The notes under the pieces are model-generated. The model was given only the letters and a program-made list of their open reading frames with translations, was not told where the DNA came from and did no database searches. From Deltaproteobacteria bacterium (GTDB taxonomy: Bacteria > Desulfobacterota > Desulfobaccia > Desulfobaccales > 0-14-0-80-60-11), in NCBI GenBank assembly GCA_023381945.1, contig JAMCQY010000134.1:1-5284 (forward strand): 5,284 nt of DNA, read 5' to 3'. Made by a program: the position numbers and the translations under genes. Positions within the stretch are counted from its first letter, which is position 1, and every line of letters begins with the position of its first letter. This document shows positions 1-5,284 of this stretch, one piece after another.

Positions 1-130
1 GATGAACCGCCGGGAGAGGGAACCGGAGCGTCTGCCCCTGCTTACCAAAGAAGAGGTGGCGGAACTGATTCTCGATCGGGTGGCCGAACTCCTTATGGGC
101 AGGGGCCGGGAGGGCAGGGGACGTGCCTGA
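1..130 (+). CDS. coaBC: CoaBC (phosphopantothenoylcysteine synthetase/decarboxylase), C-terminal end, partial
   Basis: An open frame runs in from the left edge (complete codons from position 2) to TGA at 128-130, giving 42 residues. The tail contains LPLLTKEEVAELILDRV, which closely resembles the usual C-terminal end of the CoaB half of bacterial CoaBC, where a short 'LPLMSKxEVAxxILDR' segment follows the last strand. That enzyme joins cysteine to 4'-phosphopantothenate and decarboxylates the product in coenzyme A synthesis. After this segment comes a short Gly/Arg-rich tail. An in-frame ATG at 2-4 exists, but I read it as an internal Met and not a start, because the motif is a C-terminal one. 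The stop overlaps the next gene's GTG by 8 nt, suggesting one transcript and translational coupling. The identification rests on about 20 residues only. A small unrelated 42-aa ORF is the alternative. Confidence 0.6.
   Translation, partial: MNRREREPERLPLLTKEEVAELILDRVAELLMGRGREGRGRA
108..114 (+). promoter_or_regulatory. Ribosome binding site for the GTG start of the uracil-DNA glycosylase
   Basis: GGGAGGG lies 8 nt before the GTG at 123, inside the end of the upstream gene. It supports the GTG start over the next in-frame ATG (codon 21 of the ORF is later than this site, and the Met at residue 44 has no comparable site). Confidence 0.5.
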
Positions 131-827
131 GGACCCGGCAGTGGAATTGCGGGACTTGGTGGATGGACTAATGGCATGGCTCCGCTACCAGCAGCGTCTG
201 GGCGTGCGGGGCCTGCCGCCCAAACCGGCTGCCGCGCCGACGCCGGAGTCAATGATAAAGTCTGAAAAAACTCCTACTTTGGAGGAAATCCGGCAGGAGA
301 TGGGGCGTTGCCAGCGCTGCAAGCTCTATGCCGGCGCCAAGAGCCTGGTCTTCGGCGAGGGTTCTCCCACCGCCCGGTTGATGTTTATCGGCGAGGCCCC
401 GGGAGCGGAAGAAGACTTGCAGGGCCGGCCCTTTGTGGGCGCGGCCGGGCAACTCTTGAATAACCTGTTGAGCAAACTGGGATTGGAGCGGGAGGAAGTT
501 TACATCACCAACGTGGTCAAGAGCCGTCCGCCGGGAAACAGAAACCCTGAACCAGACGAAATCGAGGCCTGCCTGCCTTTTTTAAAAATGCAGATCGCCG
601 CCATCAGACCCCGAGTCATCGTCACCCTGGGAAAGATCGCCACCCAGGCGCTGCTGGGCACTACGGAGCCTATCACCAAGATCCGCGGCCAGTGGCAGCG
701 CTATGACCACATCCGGGTAATGCCCACCTTTCATCCTGCCTATCTGGTGCGCTTTCCCAAGGAGCGGATCAAAACCTGGGAGGATATGCAGCAGGTGATG
801 GAGTTTTTGGCAGAACAAGCGGATTAG
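123..827 (+). CDS. udg: Family 4 (Fe-S type) uracil-DNA glycosylase with one Fe-S cysteine replaced by serine
   Basis: A 234-aa cytoplasmic repair enzyme that removes uracil from DNA to start base excision repair. Residues 1-55 form an extension (a probable helix at about 8-28, then a Pro/Ala linker at 31-43). The catalytic domain starts near residue 55. Visible motifs are CQRC (Cys63, Cys66), GEAPG (90-94), GRPFVGAAG (101-109, Phe104 expected to stack on uracil), TN (Asn130), RPPGNR (135-140), EAC (Cys150) and HPAYLVR (204-210). Glu91, Phe104, Asn130 and His204 have nearly the spacing of the active-site residues of Thermus UDGa. Oddity: the family's third 4Fe-4S ligand, normally Cys in KCRPPxNR, is Ser134 here (AGC at 522-524), and no other cysteine is available nearby. 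The GTG start overlaps the upstream stop by 8 nt and has a good ribosome binding site. Family assignment is firm; cluster status is open. Confidence 0.95.
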   Translation: MPEDPAVELRDLVDGLMAWLRYQQRLGVRGLPPKPAAAPTPESMIKSEKTPTLEEIRQEMGRCQRCKLYAGAKSLVFGEGSPTARLMFIGEAPGAEEDLQGRPFVGAAGQLLNNLLSKLGLEREEVYITNVVKSRPPGNRNPEPDEIEACLPFLKMQIAAIRPRVIVTLGKIATQALLGTTEPITKIRGQWQRYDHIRVMPTFHPAYLVRFPKERIKTWEDMQQVMEFLAEQAD

Positions 828-888
828 CTCTTAGCTGTCAGTGGTTAGAAGTGGTTCAGGATTAGCGAAGGCCCAAAGAGCATAATTT

Positions 889-2190
889 ATGAAATGCTTT
901 CCAAGACTGTTAGCTATTGCCATGCTCGCATGCTTGTTTCAAGTGGGAGTGGGCCTGGCGGCGGAAGCGCGCCCGGTCTACGTTCTGTCCGCGGTGGGCT
1001 CCATCAATCCCGGTCTGGCGGAATTTATCATCAGTGGGATTCAGGAGGCCGAAAATCAGAAAGCCGAGGCCCTGGTGATTAAGTTGGATACTCCTGGAGG
1101 CCTGGACAGCTCCATGCGGCAGATCGTGCAGGCCATTTCGAACTCCAAGGTGCCGGTGATTGTCTATGTCTCTCCCAGCGGGGCCAGGGCTGCGTCCGCC
1201 GGGGTCTTCATCACTGAGGCGGCCCAGGTGGCCGCCATGGCCCCCGGCACCAACATCGGCGCGGCGCACCCGGTGTCCATCGGCGCGGGCCAGATGGACA
1301 AGACCATGGAAAATAAGGTTCTTAATGATTTCGTGGCTTATGGTCGCGCCATAACCGAGGAACGGCGCCGCAATCCCGACTGGATGGAGAAGGCCATCCG
1401 CCAGAGCGTCTCCATTTCCGCCTCCGAAGCCTTAAAGCTCAAGGTTGTGGACCTGCTGGCCGACAACCTGGACGATTTGCTGCACAAAGTCAACGGCCGG
1501 CGGGTGATAGTGCACGGTCAGCCCTGGGTGCTCAAGACCGCCGGAGCGCCGGTTAAGGAAATTCAAGAGACCTTGCGCAACCGGTTGCTGAGATACATTG
1601 GCGACCCCAACATCGCCTTTATTCTGATGATGATCGGCTTGGCCGGGATCTACTTTGAACTGGCCCACCCCGGAGTGGTGCTGCCCGGGGTGATAGGCTC
1701 CCTGTGTCTGCTGCTGGCTTTATTCGCCTTCCAGACTCTGCCGGTCAATTATATCGGAGTGCTCCTGATTCTGCTGGCCTTTGTCTTCTTCGTCCTGGAG
1801 TTTAAGATCACCAGCTACGGGCTGCTCTCCTTGGCGGGGGTAGCGTCGTTATTTCTGGGGGCTATCATGTTGTTCCGCGGGGCAGGCGGCGGCATGGAGA
1901 TCTCCTGGGCGGTCTTGATTCCCACGGTCTTGACGGTGTCGCTGTTTTTCATTGTAGTGGCCGGTATCGTCTTTCGCAGCCATTTCCAGCGCGCCATGAC
2001 CGGGACCGCGGGCATGGTGGGAGAACGGGGGGTGGCGGTCACTTCCCTGTCTCCGGAGGGACGGGTCTTTGTTCATGGCGAATACTGGCTCGCGGTAAGC
2101 GACGAGCCCATAGAGGCCAAAGAACCCATAGAAATTCTGGAAGTCAAAAATCTGCAGCTCCGGGTCCGCCGGGCGCCAAATAAATCGTAA
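889..2190 (+). CDS. nfeD: Long-form NfeD membrane-bound serine protease (ClpP-like domain, TM region, OB-fold)
   Basis: A 433-aa full-length member of the NfeD family, homologous in layout to Pyrococcus PH1510. Residues 1-27 look like a signal peptide (Lys2, Arg6, hydrophobic core 7-23, possible AEA cleavage at 25-27). The ClpP/S49-like protease domain spans about 29-215, with LDTPGGL (66-72), the nucleophile serine in RAASAG (Ser103) and a likely catalytic lysine at 143 in the NKVLND segment. The Ser-to-Lys distance of 40 matches the Ser97/Lys138 dyad of PH1510. Five hydrophobic segments follow (about 241-259, 263-283, 286-304, 309-329, 338-362), then a C-terminal OB-fold (about 371-428) with GMVGERG. 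The ATG has only a weak AGAG-type ribosome binding site (875-880). The next gene, a slipin, begins 10 nt after the stop; in the archaeal pair this protease cleaves the stomatin partner. Probable role: membrane-microdomain protein quality control or turnover. Function is by homology, while domain order is directly visible. Confidence 0.94.
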   Translation: MKCFPRLLAIAMLACLFQVGVGLAAEARPVYVLSAVGSINPGLAEFIISGIQEAENQKAEALVIKLDTPGGLDSSMRQIVQAISNSKVPVIVYVSPSGARAASAGVFITEAAQVAAMAPGTNIGAAHPVSIGAGQMDKTMENKVLNDFVAYGRAITEERRRNPDWMEKAIRQSVSISASEALKLKVVDLLADNLDDLLHKVNGRRVIVHGQPWVLKTAGAPVKEIQETLRNRLLRYIGDPNIAFILMMIGLAGIYFELAHPGVVLPGVIGSLCLLLALFAFQTLPVNYIGVLLILLAFVFFVLEFKITSYGLLSLAGVASLFLGAIMLFRGAGGGMEISWAVLIPTVLTVSLFFIVVAGIVFRSHFQRAMTGTAGMVGERGVAVTSLSPEGRVFVHGEYWLAVSDEPIEAKEPIEILEVKNLQLRVRRAPNKS

Positions 2191-2194
2191 GGAG
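2189..2194 (+). promoter_or_regulatory. Ribosome binding site of the slipin gene, overlapping the nfeD stop
   Basis: AAGGAG overlaps the last two bases of the nfeD TAA. It touches the ATG at 2195 (no spacer) but lies 6 nt from the in-frame ATG at 2201, so it decides the start in favour of 2201. The overlap with the stop codon indicates coupled translation of nfeD and the slipin. Confidence 0.75.
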
Positions 2195-2200
2195 ATGCAT

Positions 2201-2971
2201 ATGCCATTCGGTACAGCTGGCTTGGTGATCATTGTGCTGGCGTTCTTTTTCTTGATGAGCGCTATTAAGATCCTGAACGAATACGAGCGCGGGGTGATTT
2301 TCCGTCTGGGCCGGGCCCTACATTTTGCCAAGGGTCCGGGTCTGATCATCATCATCCCCATGGTGGACAATCTGGTCAAGGTCAATCTGCAACTCGTTAC
2401 CTACGAGGTCCCCTCCCAGGACGTCATCACCCGGGATAACGTCTCGGTGAAGGTGAACGCCGTGGTCTATTTCCGGGTGATCGACCCTCTGAAGGCCATC
2501 ATCGAGGTGCGGGATTATTATGCCGCTACCCAACTGCTGGCCCAGACCACGTTGCGCAGTGTCTGCGGCCAGGTGGAATTGGACGACCTGCTGGCCGAAC
2601 GGGAGAAACTCAACGCCCAATTGGCCGAAATCCTGGATAAGCAGACCGAACCCTGGGGGATCAAGGTGACTCTGACGGAAGTGCGCTCCATCGACCTGCC
2701 CGTGGAGATGCAGCGGGCCATTGCCAAACAGGCGGAGGCGGAGCGCGAGCGGCGGGCAAAAGTGATCAACGCCGAAGGCGAATTCCAGGCCTCCGCCAAG
2801 ATGGCCGACGCCGCCCGGGTGCTGGCCACCGAGCCCATGTCCCTGCAGTTGCGCTATCTTCAGACCTTGAGGGAGATCGCGGCGGAGAAGAATTCTACTA
2901 CCCTGTTCCCCATTCCCATCGATCTGATCACGCCTTTCATCAAGCTGGCACAGAAGTTGGATAAACAGTAA
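2201..2971 (+). CDS. Slipin: stomatin/prohibitin-family SPFH membrane protein, partner of NfeD
   Basis: 256 aa, similar in size to bacterial and archaeal slipins. A single N-terminal membrane segment (about 6-22) is followed by the SPFH domain (about 24-180), with [11 protein letters not shown] (28-38), GPGL (45-48), [20 protein letters not shown] (74-93) and LDDLLAERE (127-135). A charged helical region rich in Glu, Arg and Ala (about 170-207) matches the stomatin coiled coil used for oligomerisation. The C-terminal part has [18 protein letters not shown] (229-246), a hydrophobic stretch in the place where NfeD-type proteases cut archaeal stomatin PH1511. The start at 2201 was preferred to the ATG at 2195 on ribosome-binding-site spacing; the two differ by two residues. 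The gene directly follows nfeD, the usual bacterial and archaeal arrangement. Likely role: a membrane scaffold or microdomain protein. Family assignment is certain; the cellular process is not known from sequence. Confidence 0.94.
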   Translation: MPFGTAGLVIIVLAFFFLMSAIKILNEYERGVIFRLGRALHFAKGPGLIIIIPMVDNLVKVNLQLVTYEVPSQDVITRDNVSVKVNAVVYFRVIDPLKAIIEVRDYYAATQLLAQTTLRSVCGQVELDDLLAEREKLNAQLAEILDKQTEPWGIKVTLTEVRSIDLPVEMQRAIAKQAEAERERRAKVINAEGEFQASAKMADAARVLATEPMSLQLRYLQTLREIAAEKNSTTLFPIPIDLITPFIKLAQKLDKQ

Positions 2972-3018
2972 AGACTTTTTCGGTTTCCGGTAAAATCGGG
3001 GTCGATAGGCTTTTGGGG

Positions 3019-3047
3019 TTGAGTAATTCAGCAAATATAGATAAATT
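3019..3047 (+). promoter_or_regulatory. Candidate sigma70-type promoter for the Rho_N-domain gene
   Basis: TTGAGT (3019-3024) and TAAATT (3042-3047) are separated by 17 bp, each matching the consensus at 4 of 6 positions, in the most AT-rich part of the gap. Transcription would start near 3054, leaving a leader of about 70 nt. No convincing terminator for the nfeD-slipin unit is visible between 2972 and 3018, so read-through from upstream is also possible. Confidence 0.35.
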
Positions 3048-3059
3048 TAACCTGAATTA
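3024..3059. repeat. 8-bp perfect inverted repeat around the candidate -10 box
   Basis: TAATTCAG (3024-3031) and its exact reverse complement CTGAATTA (3052-3059) are separated by 20 nt. The arms flank the candidate -10 element and the expected transcription start. The long AT-rich loop makes it a poor terminator. It could be a split operator for a dimeric regulator, a leader hairpin, or chance. Confidence 0.35.
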
Positions 3060-3122
3060 AGGGAAAGAAAGAGGGAAGGGGCCTCATTACCCCCCCTGCA
3101 TCGAAATATCGGGAGAAAAATC

Positions 3123-3455
3123 ATGGCCAAGAAGGAACGCAAAGAGAAGAAAGAAAAGCCTCTGGATAAAATGACCGCCACCGAACTGCGGAAATACGCC
3201 ATGGATCTGGGCGAGATCAGTGGCGTCCACGGCATGAACAAAGAGGAGCTGCTGAGCGCCATCAAAGAGGTGAAGGGCATTAAGGATGAAGGCAAAGCGG
3301 CCAAGACGGTGAACGTCCGGGAATTGAAGGAACAGGTGCAAGCGGCCCGGGCCAAAAAACTGGAAGCCATTGGCAGCGGGGCCTCGCGCAAGCAGATCGA
3401 TATTCTGCGCAAGAAAGCCAATCGCCTGAAGAAGAGGACCCGGAAGGCGGCTTAG
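3123..3455 (+). CDS. Small basic protein with a Rho_N-like (SAP/LEM-like) domain
   Basis: 110 aa, very rich in Lys, Arg and Glu, with no signal peptide or membrane segment, so cytoplasmic. Residues 1-13 are a lysine-rich lead. Residues about 14-49 (KMTATELRKYAMDLG, then SGVHGMNKEELLSAI) match the pattern of the Rho termination factor N-terminal helical domain, which has two short helices around a Gly-containing turn. Residues about 64-108 form a second helical, strongly basic region (VRELKEQVQAARAKK, ILRKKANRLKKRTRKAA), which suggests nucleic-acid binding. The Rho ATPase core and RNA-binding OB-fold are absent, so this is not Rho itself. The ATG has a GGGAG site 7 nt upstream (3111-3115). The gene stands alone, with its own candidate promoter and a terminator downstream. 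Small stand-alone Rho_N proteins of this kind are, to my recollection, found in Desulfobacterota; their function is unknown to me. The CDS is firm, the domain likely, and the role inferred. Confidence 0.85.
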   Translation: MAKKERKEKKEKPLDKMTATELRKYAMDLGEISGVHGMNKEELLSAIKEVKGIKDEGKAAKTVNVRELKEQVQAARAKKLEAIGSGASRKQIDILRKKANRLKKRTRKAA

Positions 3456-3481
3456 CCGGGCTGACGCTTGCCTAAGCCCGG
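3456..3481 (+). other. GC hairpin immediately after the Rho_N gene stop
   Basis: CCGGGCT (3456-3462) and AGCCCGG (3475-3481) form a perfect 7-bp stem with a 12-nt loop, starting at the base after the TAG. There is no T-tract behind it, so it is not a classical intrinsic terminator. It may protect the mRNA 3' end or act with the stronger hairpin 30 nt further on. Confidence 0.4.
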
Positions 3482-3511
3482 AGCATCAAATCCCGGGAAG
3501 GATTATTGACG

Positions 3512-3554
3512 AAAAAGTGTCCAGGAGAGAATCAACTCTGCTGGACACTTTTTT
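3512..3554. terminator. Strong bidirectional intrinsic terminator between convergent genes
   Basis: AAAAAGTGTCCAG (3512-3524) pairs perfectly with CTGGACACTTTTT (3541-3553). After one G-G mismatch the stem continues with AGAG/CTCT (3526-3529/3536-3539) around a 6-nt loop. Six T follow on the + strand (3549-3554) and five T on the - strand (3516-3512). It lies 57 nt after the Rho_N gene stop and 29 nt after the kinase stop, so it can serve both converging transcripts. Confidence 0.88.
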
Positions 3555-3582
3555 GATTGCTTTGAGGGAGCCAGGGAAATGC

Positions 3583-5058
3583 CTACTTATTGATTGGGAG
3601 AGAGAAGCTCAATCGGGTGCCTGCCCCTTCCTTGCTCCAGATTTCCAGAGACCCGCCCAGCATGCGCACCCGCTCATCCATGGCAGCCAAGCCCAACCCT
3701 TTTTGTACTGAATTCAAAGCTATGACCTGCTCAGAGTCAAATCCCCTGCCATTGTCAGAGATCAAGAACGAGACATTATCACCCTTTGTTTGGATGTCCA
3801 GGGTAACCTGGCTGGCTTCGGCGTACTTGGCAATGTTGGTAAGGGACTCTTGAATGATCCGATAGATGAGAATTTGTGATTCTTGGGGAAATAGCTGGTC
3901 TATTTGAGGAATCCGCGCCCGGCAAGCAATCTGATAATGTTTGGTAAATTCATCAGTTAAATGCTTCAAGGCCACCGTAAGACCCAGGTCTTCTAAGATG
4001 GAGGGACTTAAGTCCCGGGACATTCTTCTGACATTTTCAATAATTTCATTAATATAATCCAACATATATTCGCAATCAGACTTCAGATCGCTTTGATCGC
4101 GGTGCAACTTTCTGGCAACATATCTGATTTGCATTTTAAGGACATTAAGGGTCTGGCCCAATTCATCGTGCAGCTCTAAAGAAAGGCGGCGGCGTTCACC
4201 TTCATGTGATTTTAATAACCGGGAGGAAAGGAAGCGAAGCTTGGCTTCCGAGTCCCGCAAAGCTTTTTGAGTTTTCTTAAGCCTGGTGATATCTAAAATC
4301 GTCCCCACCAGGCCATTTAGGTTGCCATCCGTACCCAGAAAGGTTGCCTTACTGAAAATTACTTCACGCTCGATGCCAGCGGCATCGACGGTGGCATCCT
4401 CAAAGGTTTGGACGCCAGGGTGCAGCATCAATTGCTGGTCGGCTTGATCATAAGGCTTAGCTTTTCCCAAAGGCAAAATATCATAAATATTATGGCCGAC
4501 TATCTGGTCTTTGGCTAACCCTAAGCAGTTCTCAAAGGCCTTGTTGCACCCCAGATAACTGCCTTGGACATCTTTATAAAAAATTGGGGTGGGGATGGCA
4601 TCGATGAGCACCTGGAAGAGGTGCACCTGCTCAAGCAGGGCCTGCTCCACCTTCCTGCGTTGGGTAATGTCGCGGACGGTCTCGATCGCCCCGACTACCC
4701 GTCCTTTGGCATCATAGAGGGGAGAAGCTTTGGCCCACAGGAAGGCCCCGCCGGGCCGCAGGTGGGGGGTATAAACCTCAGCCACAATCGTACCGTCATT
4801 CCTTTCCACGCGGGTGTATTGCTTTCCTGGGACTTCGTGCGGGGAAAGGGCCAAATCTATCAGAATCGGGATTTTCTTGCCATAAAAGGGTACGGCATAT
4901 TCGCGGCCGCTTTTTCCCAGCACCTCCTCGGATTTCATTCCGGTCAACGCTTCAATGGCTTTATTCCATGCGATTACTTTGCCATCCCGGTCAATGACAA
5001 AAGTCGCATCCGGCAAAAAACTAATGATGTCTGCTAAACGTTGCTTTTCGAGGTTCAT
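3583..5058 (-). CDS. Cytoplasmic PAS-PAS sensor histidine kinase, NarX/DegS type (HisKA_3 + HATPase_c)
   Basis: 491 aa from the ATG at 5058. PAS1 covers about 5-130 and includes a YAVPFYGKKIPILIDLAL segment (54-71) and FLWAKASPLYD (106-116); PAS2 covers about 145-260 and ends in ILDITRLKK. A linker helix leads to the dimerisation/phosphoacceptor domain with ERRRLSLELHDELGQ (288-302, His297). The ATPase domain has QESLTNIAKYAEA (403-415, Asn408), DNGRG (435-439), GLGL (454-457) and GAGTRL (478-483). No membrane segment or signal peptide is visible, so it senses an internal signal, perhaps through a small ligand or cofactor in a PAS domain. It should phosphorylate a LuxR/NarL-type response regulator, but none is in the window. 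A longer GTG start at 5136 (517 aa) is possible. I prefer 5058 because the extra 26 codons are AT-rich and show no domain, though neither start has a clear ribosome binding site. The gene is visibly more AT-rich than the + strand genes. Confidence 0.92.
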   Translation of the reverse strand: MNLEKQRLADIISFLPDATFVIDRDGKVIAWNKAIEALTGMKSEEVLGKSGREYAVPFYGKKIPILIDLALSPHEVPGKQYTRVERNDGTIVAEVYTPHLRPGGAFLWAKASPLYDAKGRVVGAIETVRDITQRRKVEQALLEQVHLFQVLIDAIPTPIFYKDVQGSYLGCNKAFENCLGLAKDQIVGHNIYDILPLGKAKPYDQADQQLMLHPGVQTFEDATVDAAGIEREVIFSKATFLGTDGNLNGLVGTILDITRLKKTQKALRDSEAKLRFLSSRLLKSHEGERRRLSLELHDELGQTLNVLKMQIRYVARKLHRDQSDLKSDCEYMLDYINEIIENVRRMSRDLSPSILEDLGLTVALKHLTDEFTKHYQIACRARIPQIDQLFPQESQILIYRIIQESLTNIAKYAEASQVTLDIQTKGDNVSFLISDNGRGFDSEQVIALNSVQKGLGLAAMDERVRMLGGSLEIWSKEGAGTRLSFSLPINK

Positions 5059-5093
5059 GAAGTTGATGGTGCTGCGGAAGTAAGCTATTTTAT

Positions 5094-5122
5094 AGTTTAC
5101 AGGAAAAATATATCTAGGCCAA
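5094..5122 (-). promoter_or_regulatory. Weak promoter candidate for the histidine kinase
   Basis: On the - strand TTGGCC (5122-5117) and TAAACT (5099-5094) are 17 bp apart, each 4 of 6 to consensus. An overlapping TATAAAAT (5094-5087) is a better -10 but has no good -35 partner. If used, the transcript would begin downstream of the GTG at 5136, which favours the ATG at 5058. A separate promoter is expected because a strong terminator lies just upstream. Confidence 0.25.
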
Positions 5123-5148
5123 TATTTTTTTTGCACAACTTATCTAGG
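5111..5148. repeat. Two direct copies of TATCTAGG spaced 30 bp apart
   Basis: TATCTAGG occurs at 5111-5118 and again at 5141-5148 (+ strand reading), start-to-start 30 bp, which is close to three helical turns. Both lie between the upstream terminator and the kinase gene, the nearer one overlapping the candidate -35. They could be activator or repressor sites on one face of the DNA; chance is not excluded. Confidence 0.35.
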
Positions 5149-5150
5149 GT

Positions 5151-5182
5151 AAAAAAGGAGCTAAGGCTTTAACCTTAGCTCC
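5151..5182 (-). terminator. Intrinsic terminator of the gene at the right edge (probable nuo operon end)
   Basis: GGAGCTAAGG (5157-5166) and CCTTAGCTCC (5173-5182) form a perfect 10-bp stem with a 6-nt loop. On the - strand the stem is followed by six T (5156-5151). It begins 28 nt after the stop of the right-edge gene and should separate that transcript from the kinase gene. Confidence 0.9.
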
Positions 5183-5210
5183 CGATAACGCTCAAAAATT
5201 ATTACGGATA

Positions 5211-5284
5211 TTACAGGCCGGGGAAAATCTTCACGGCGTTCATGGCAAGATCGTAGAGAGAGCCCGGGAAGACGCCGATCAGCA
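5211..5284 (-). CDS. nuoN: Probable NADH-quinone oxidoreductase subunit N, C-terminal end, partial
   Basis: A - strand frame enters at the right edge and ends at TAA (5213-5211), leaving 23 complete codons reading LIGVFPGSLYDLA followed by MNAVKIFPGL. The GVFPGSLYDLA pattern resembles the last part of NuoN, where a final membrane helix is followed by a 'G-(I/V)-(F/Y)-P-G-x-(L/V)' turn and a short amphipathic helix. NuoN is one of the antiporter-like, proton-pumping membrane subunits of respiratory complex I and is normally the last gene of the nuo operon. That agrees with the strong terminator directly behind this stop. NuoM or another antiporter-like subunit (Mrp/Hyf family) is the alternative. 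The assignment rests on very little sequence. Confidence 0.5.
   Translation of the reverse strand, partial: LIGVFPGSLYDLAMNAVKIFPGL

Noticed and set aside
840..856. AGTGGTT repeated at 840-846 and 850-856 in the gap before nfeD
   Set aside because: Too short and simple to distinguish from chance; no promoter or terminator could be supported in the 61-nt gap.
889..960. Possible lipoprotein signal in NfeD (Cys15 in MLAC)
   Set aside because: The hydrophobic stretch continues past the cysteine, the -3/-2 residues fit the lipobox poorly, and an AEA signal peptidase I site follows at 25-27.
2972..3018. Search for a terminator after the nfeD-slipin unit
   Set aside because: Only a T5 run and 3-bp stems such as CGG/CCG are visible; no stem strong enough to call.
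2318..3034. 238-aa open frame on the - strand across the slipin gene
   Set aside because: A His/Gly/Leu/Gln-rich shadow of a conserved SPFH coding region; no family resemblance.
3077..3097. AGGGG/CCCCT possible hairpin upstream of the Rho_N gene
   Set aside because: Only a 5-bp stem made from homopolymer runs with slippery pairing; no T-tract and no known riboswitch or leader pattern.
3517..3711. 64-aa + strand frame starting inside the terminator
   Set aside because: It starts within the terminator stem and runs antisense into the conserved kinase ATPase domain.
4564..5037. 157-aa open frame on the + strand opposite the kinase gene
   Set aside because: It is fully antisense to the PAS domains, whose motifs are clear on the - strand; its translation shows no recognisable domain and it has no convincing ribosome binding site.

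Overview
The window looks like part of a bacterial chromosome, most likely from a Desulfobacterota (old 'Deltaproteobacteria') lineage. This is an inference from three things: the N-terminally extended family 4 uracil-DNA glycosylase, the small Rho_N-domain protein with a basic tail, and an unusual PAS variant in the histidine kinase. No 16S or other phylogenetic marker is present. The protein-coding DNA is moderately GC-rich. The intergenic stretches and much of the kinase gene are visibly more AT-rich.

Left part (1-2971, all + strand): the last 42 codons of a probable coaBC (coenzyme A biosynthesis) overlap by 8 nt the GTG start of a family 4 uracil-DNA glycosylase. After a 61-nt gap come a long-form NfeD membrane serine protease and, with almost no spacing, a stomatin-like SPFH protein (slipin). 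The NfeD/slipin pair is the clearest functional unit here. In the archaeal counterpart the NfeD protease domain cleaves the hydrophobic C-terminus of its partner stomatin, and both the catalytic Ser/Lys and a hydrophobic slipin tail are present here.

Middle (2972-3582): a 151-nt AT-rich gap with a plausible sigma70-type promoter, straddled by an 8-bp inverted repeat, leads into a 110-aa lysine-rich protein with a Rho_N-like fold. Its stop is followed by a GC hairpin and then a strong bidirectional intrinsic terminator that separates it from the convergent gene on the other strand.

Right part (3583-5284, all - strand): a soluble PAS-PAS histidine kinase of the NarX/DegS (HisKA_3) type with no response regulator in view. 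Upstream of it is a short AT-rich leader with a weak promoter candidate and two TATCTAGG copies exactly 30 bp apart. At the edge are a strong intrinsic terminator and the last 23 codons of a gene that resembles the C-terminus of NuoN (complex I).

I see no mobile element, CRISPR array, tRNA or rRNA. I do not see a clearly new multi-gene system. The points most worth checking are the missing Fe-S cysteine in the glycosylase, the NfeD/slipin pair, the Rho_N protein with its promoter-spanning dyad, and the orphan kinase with its phased repeats.
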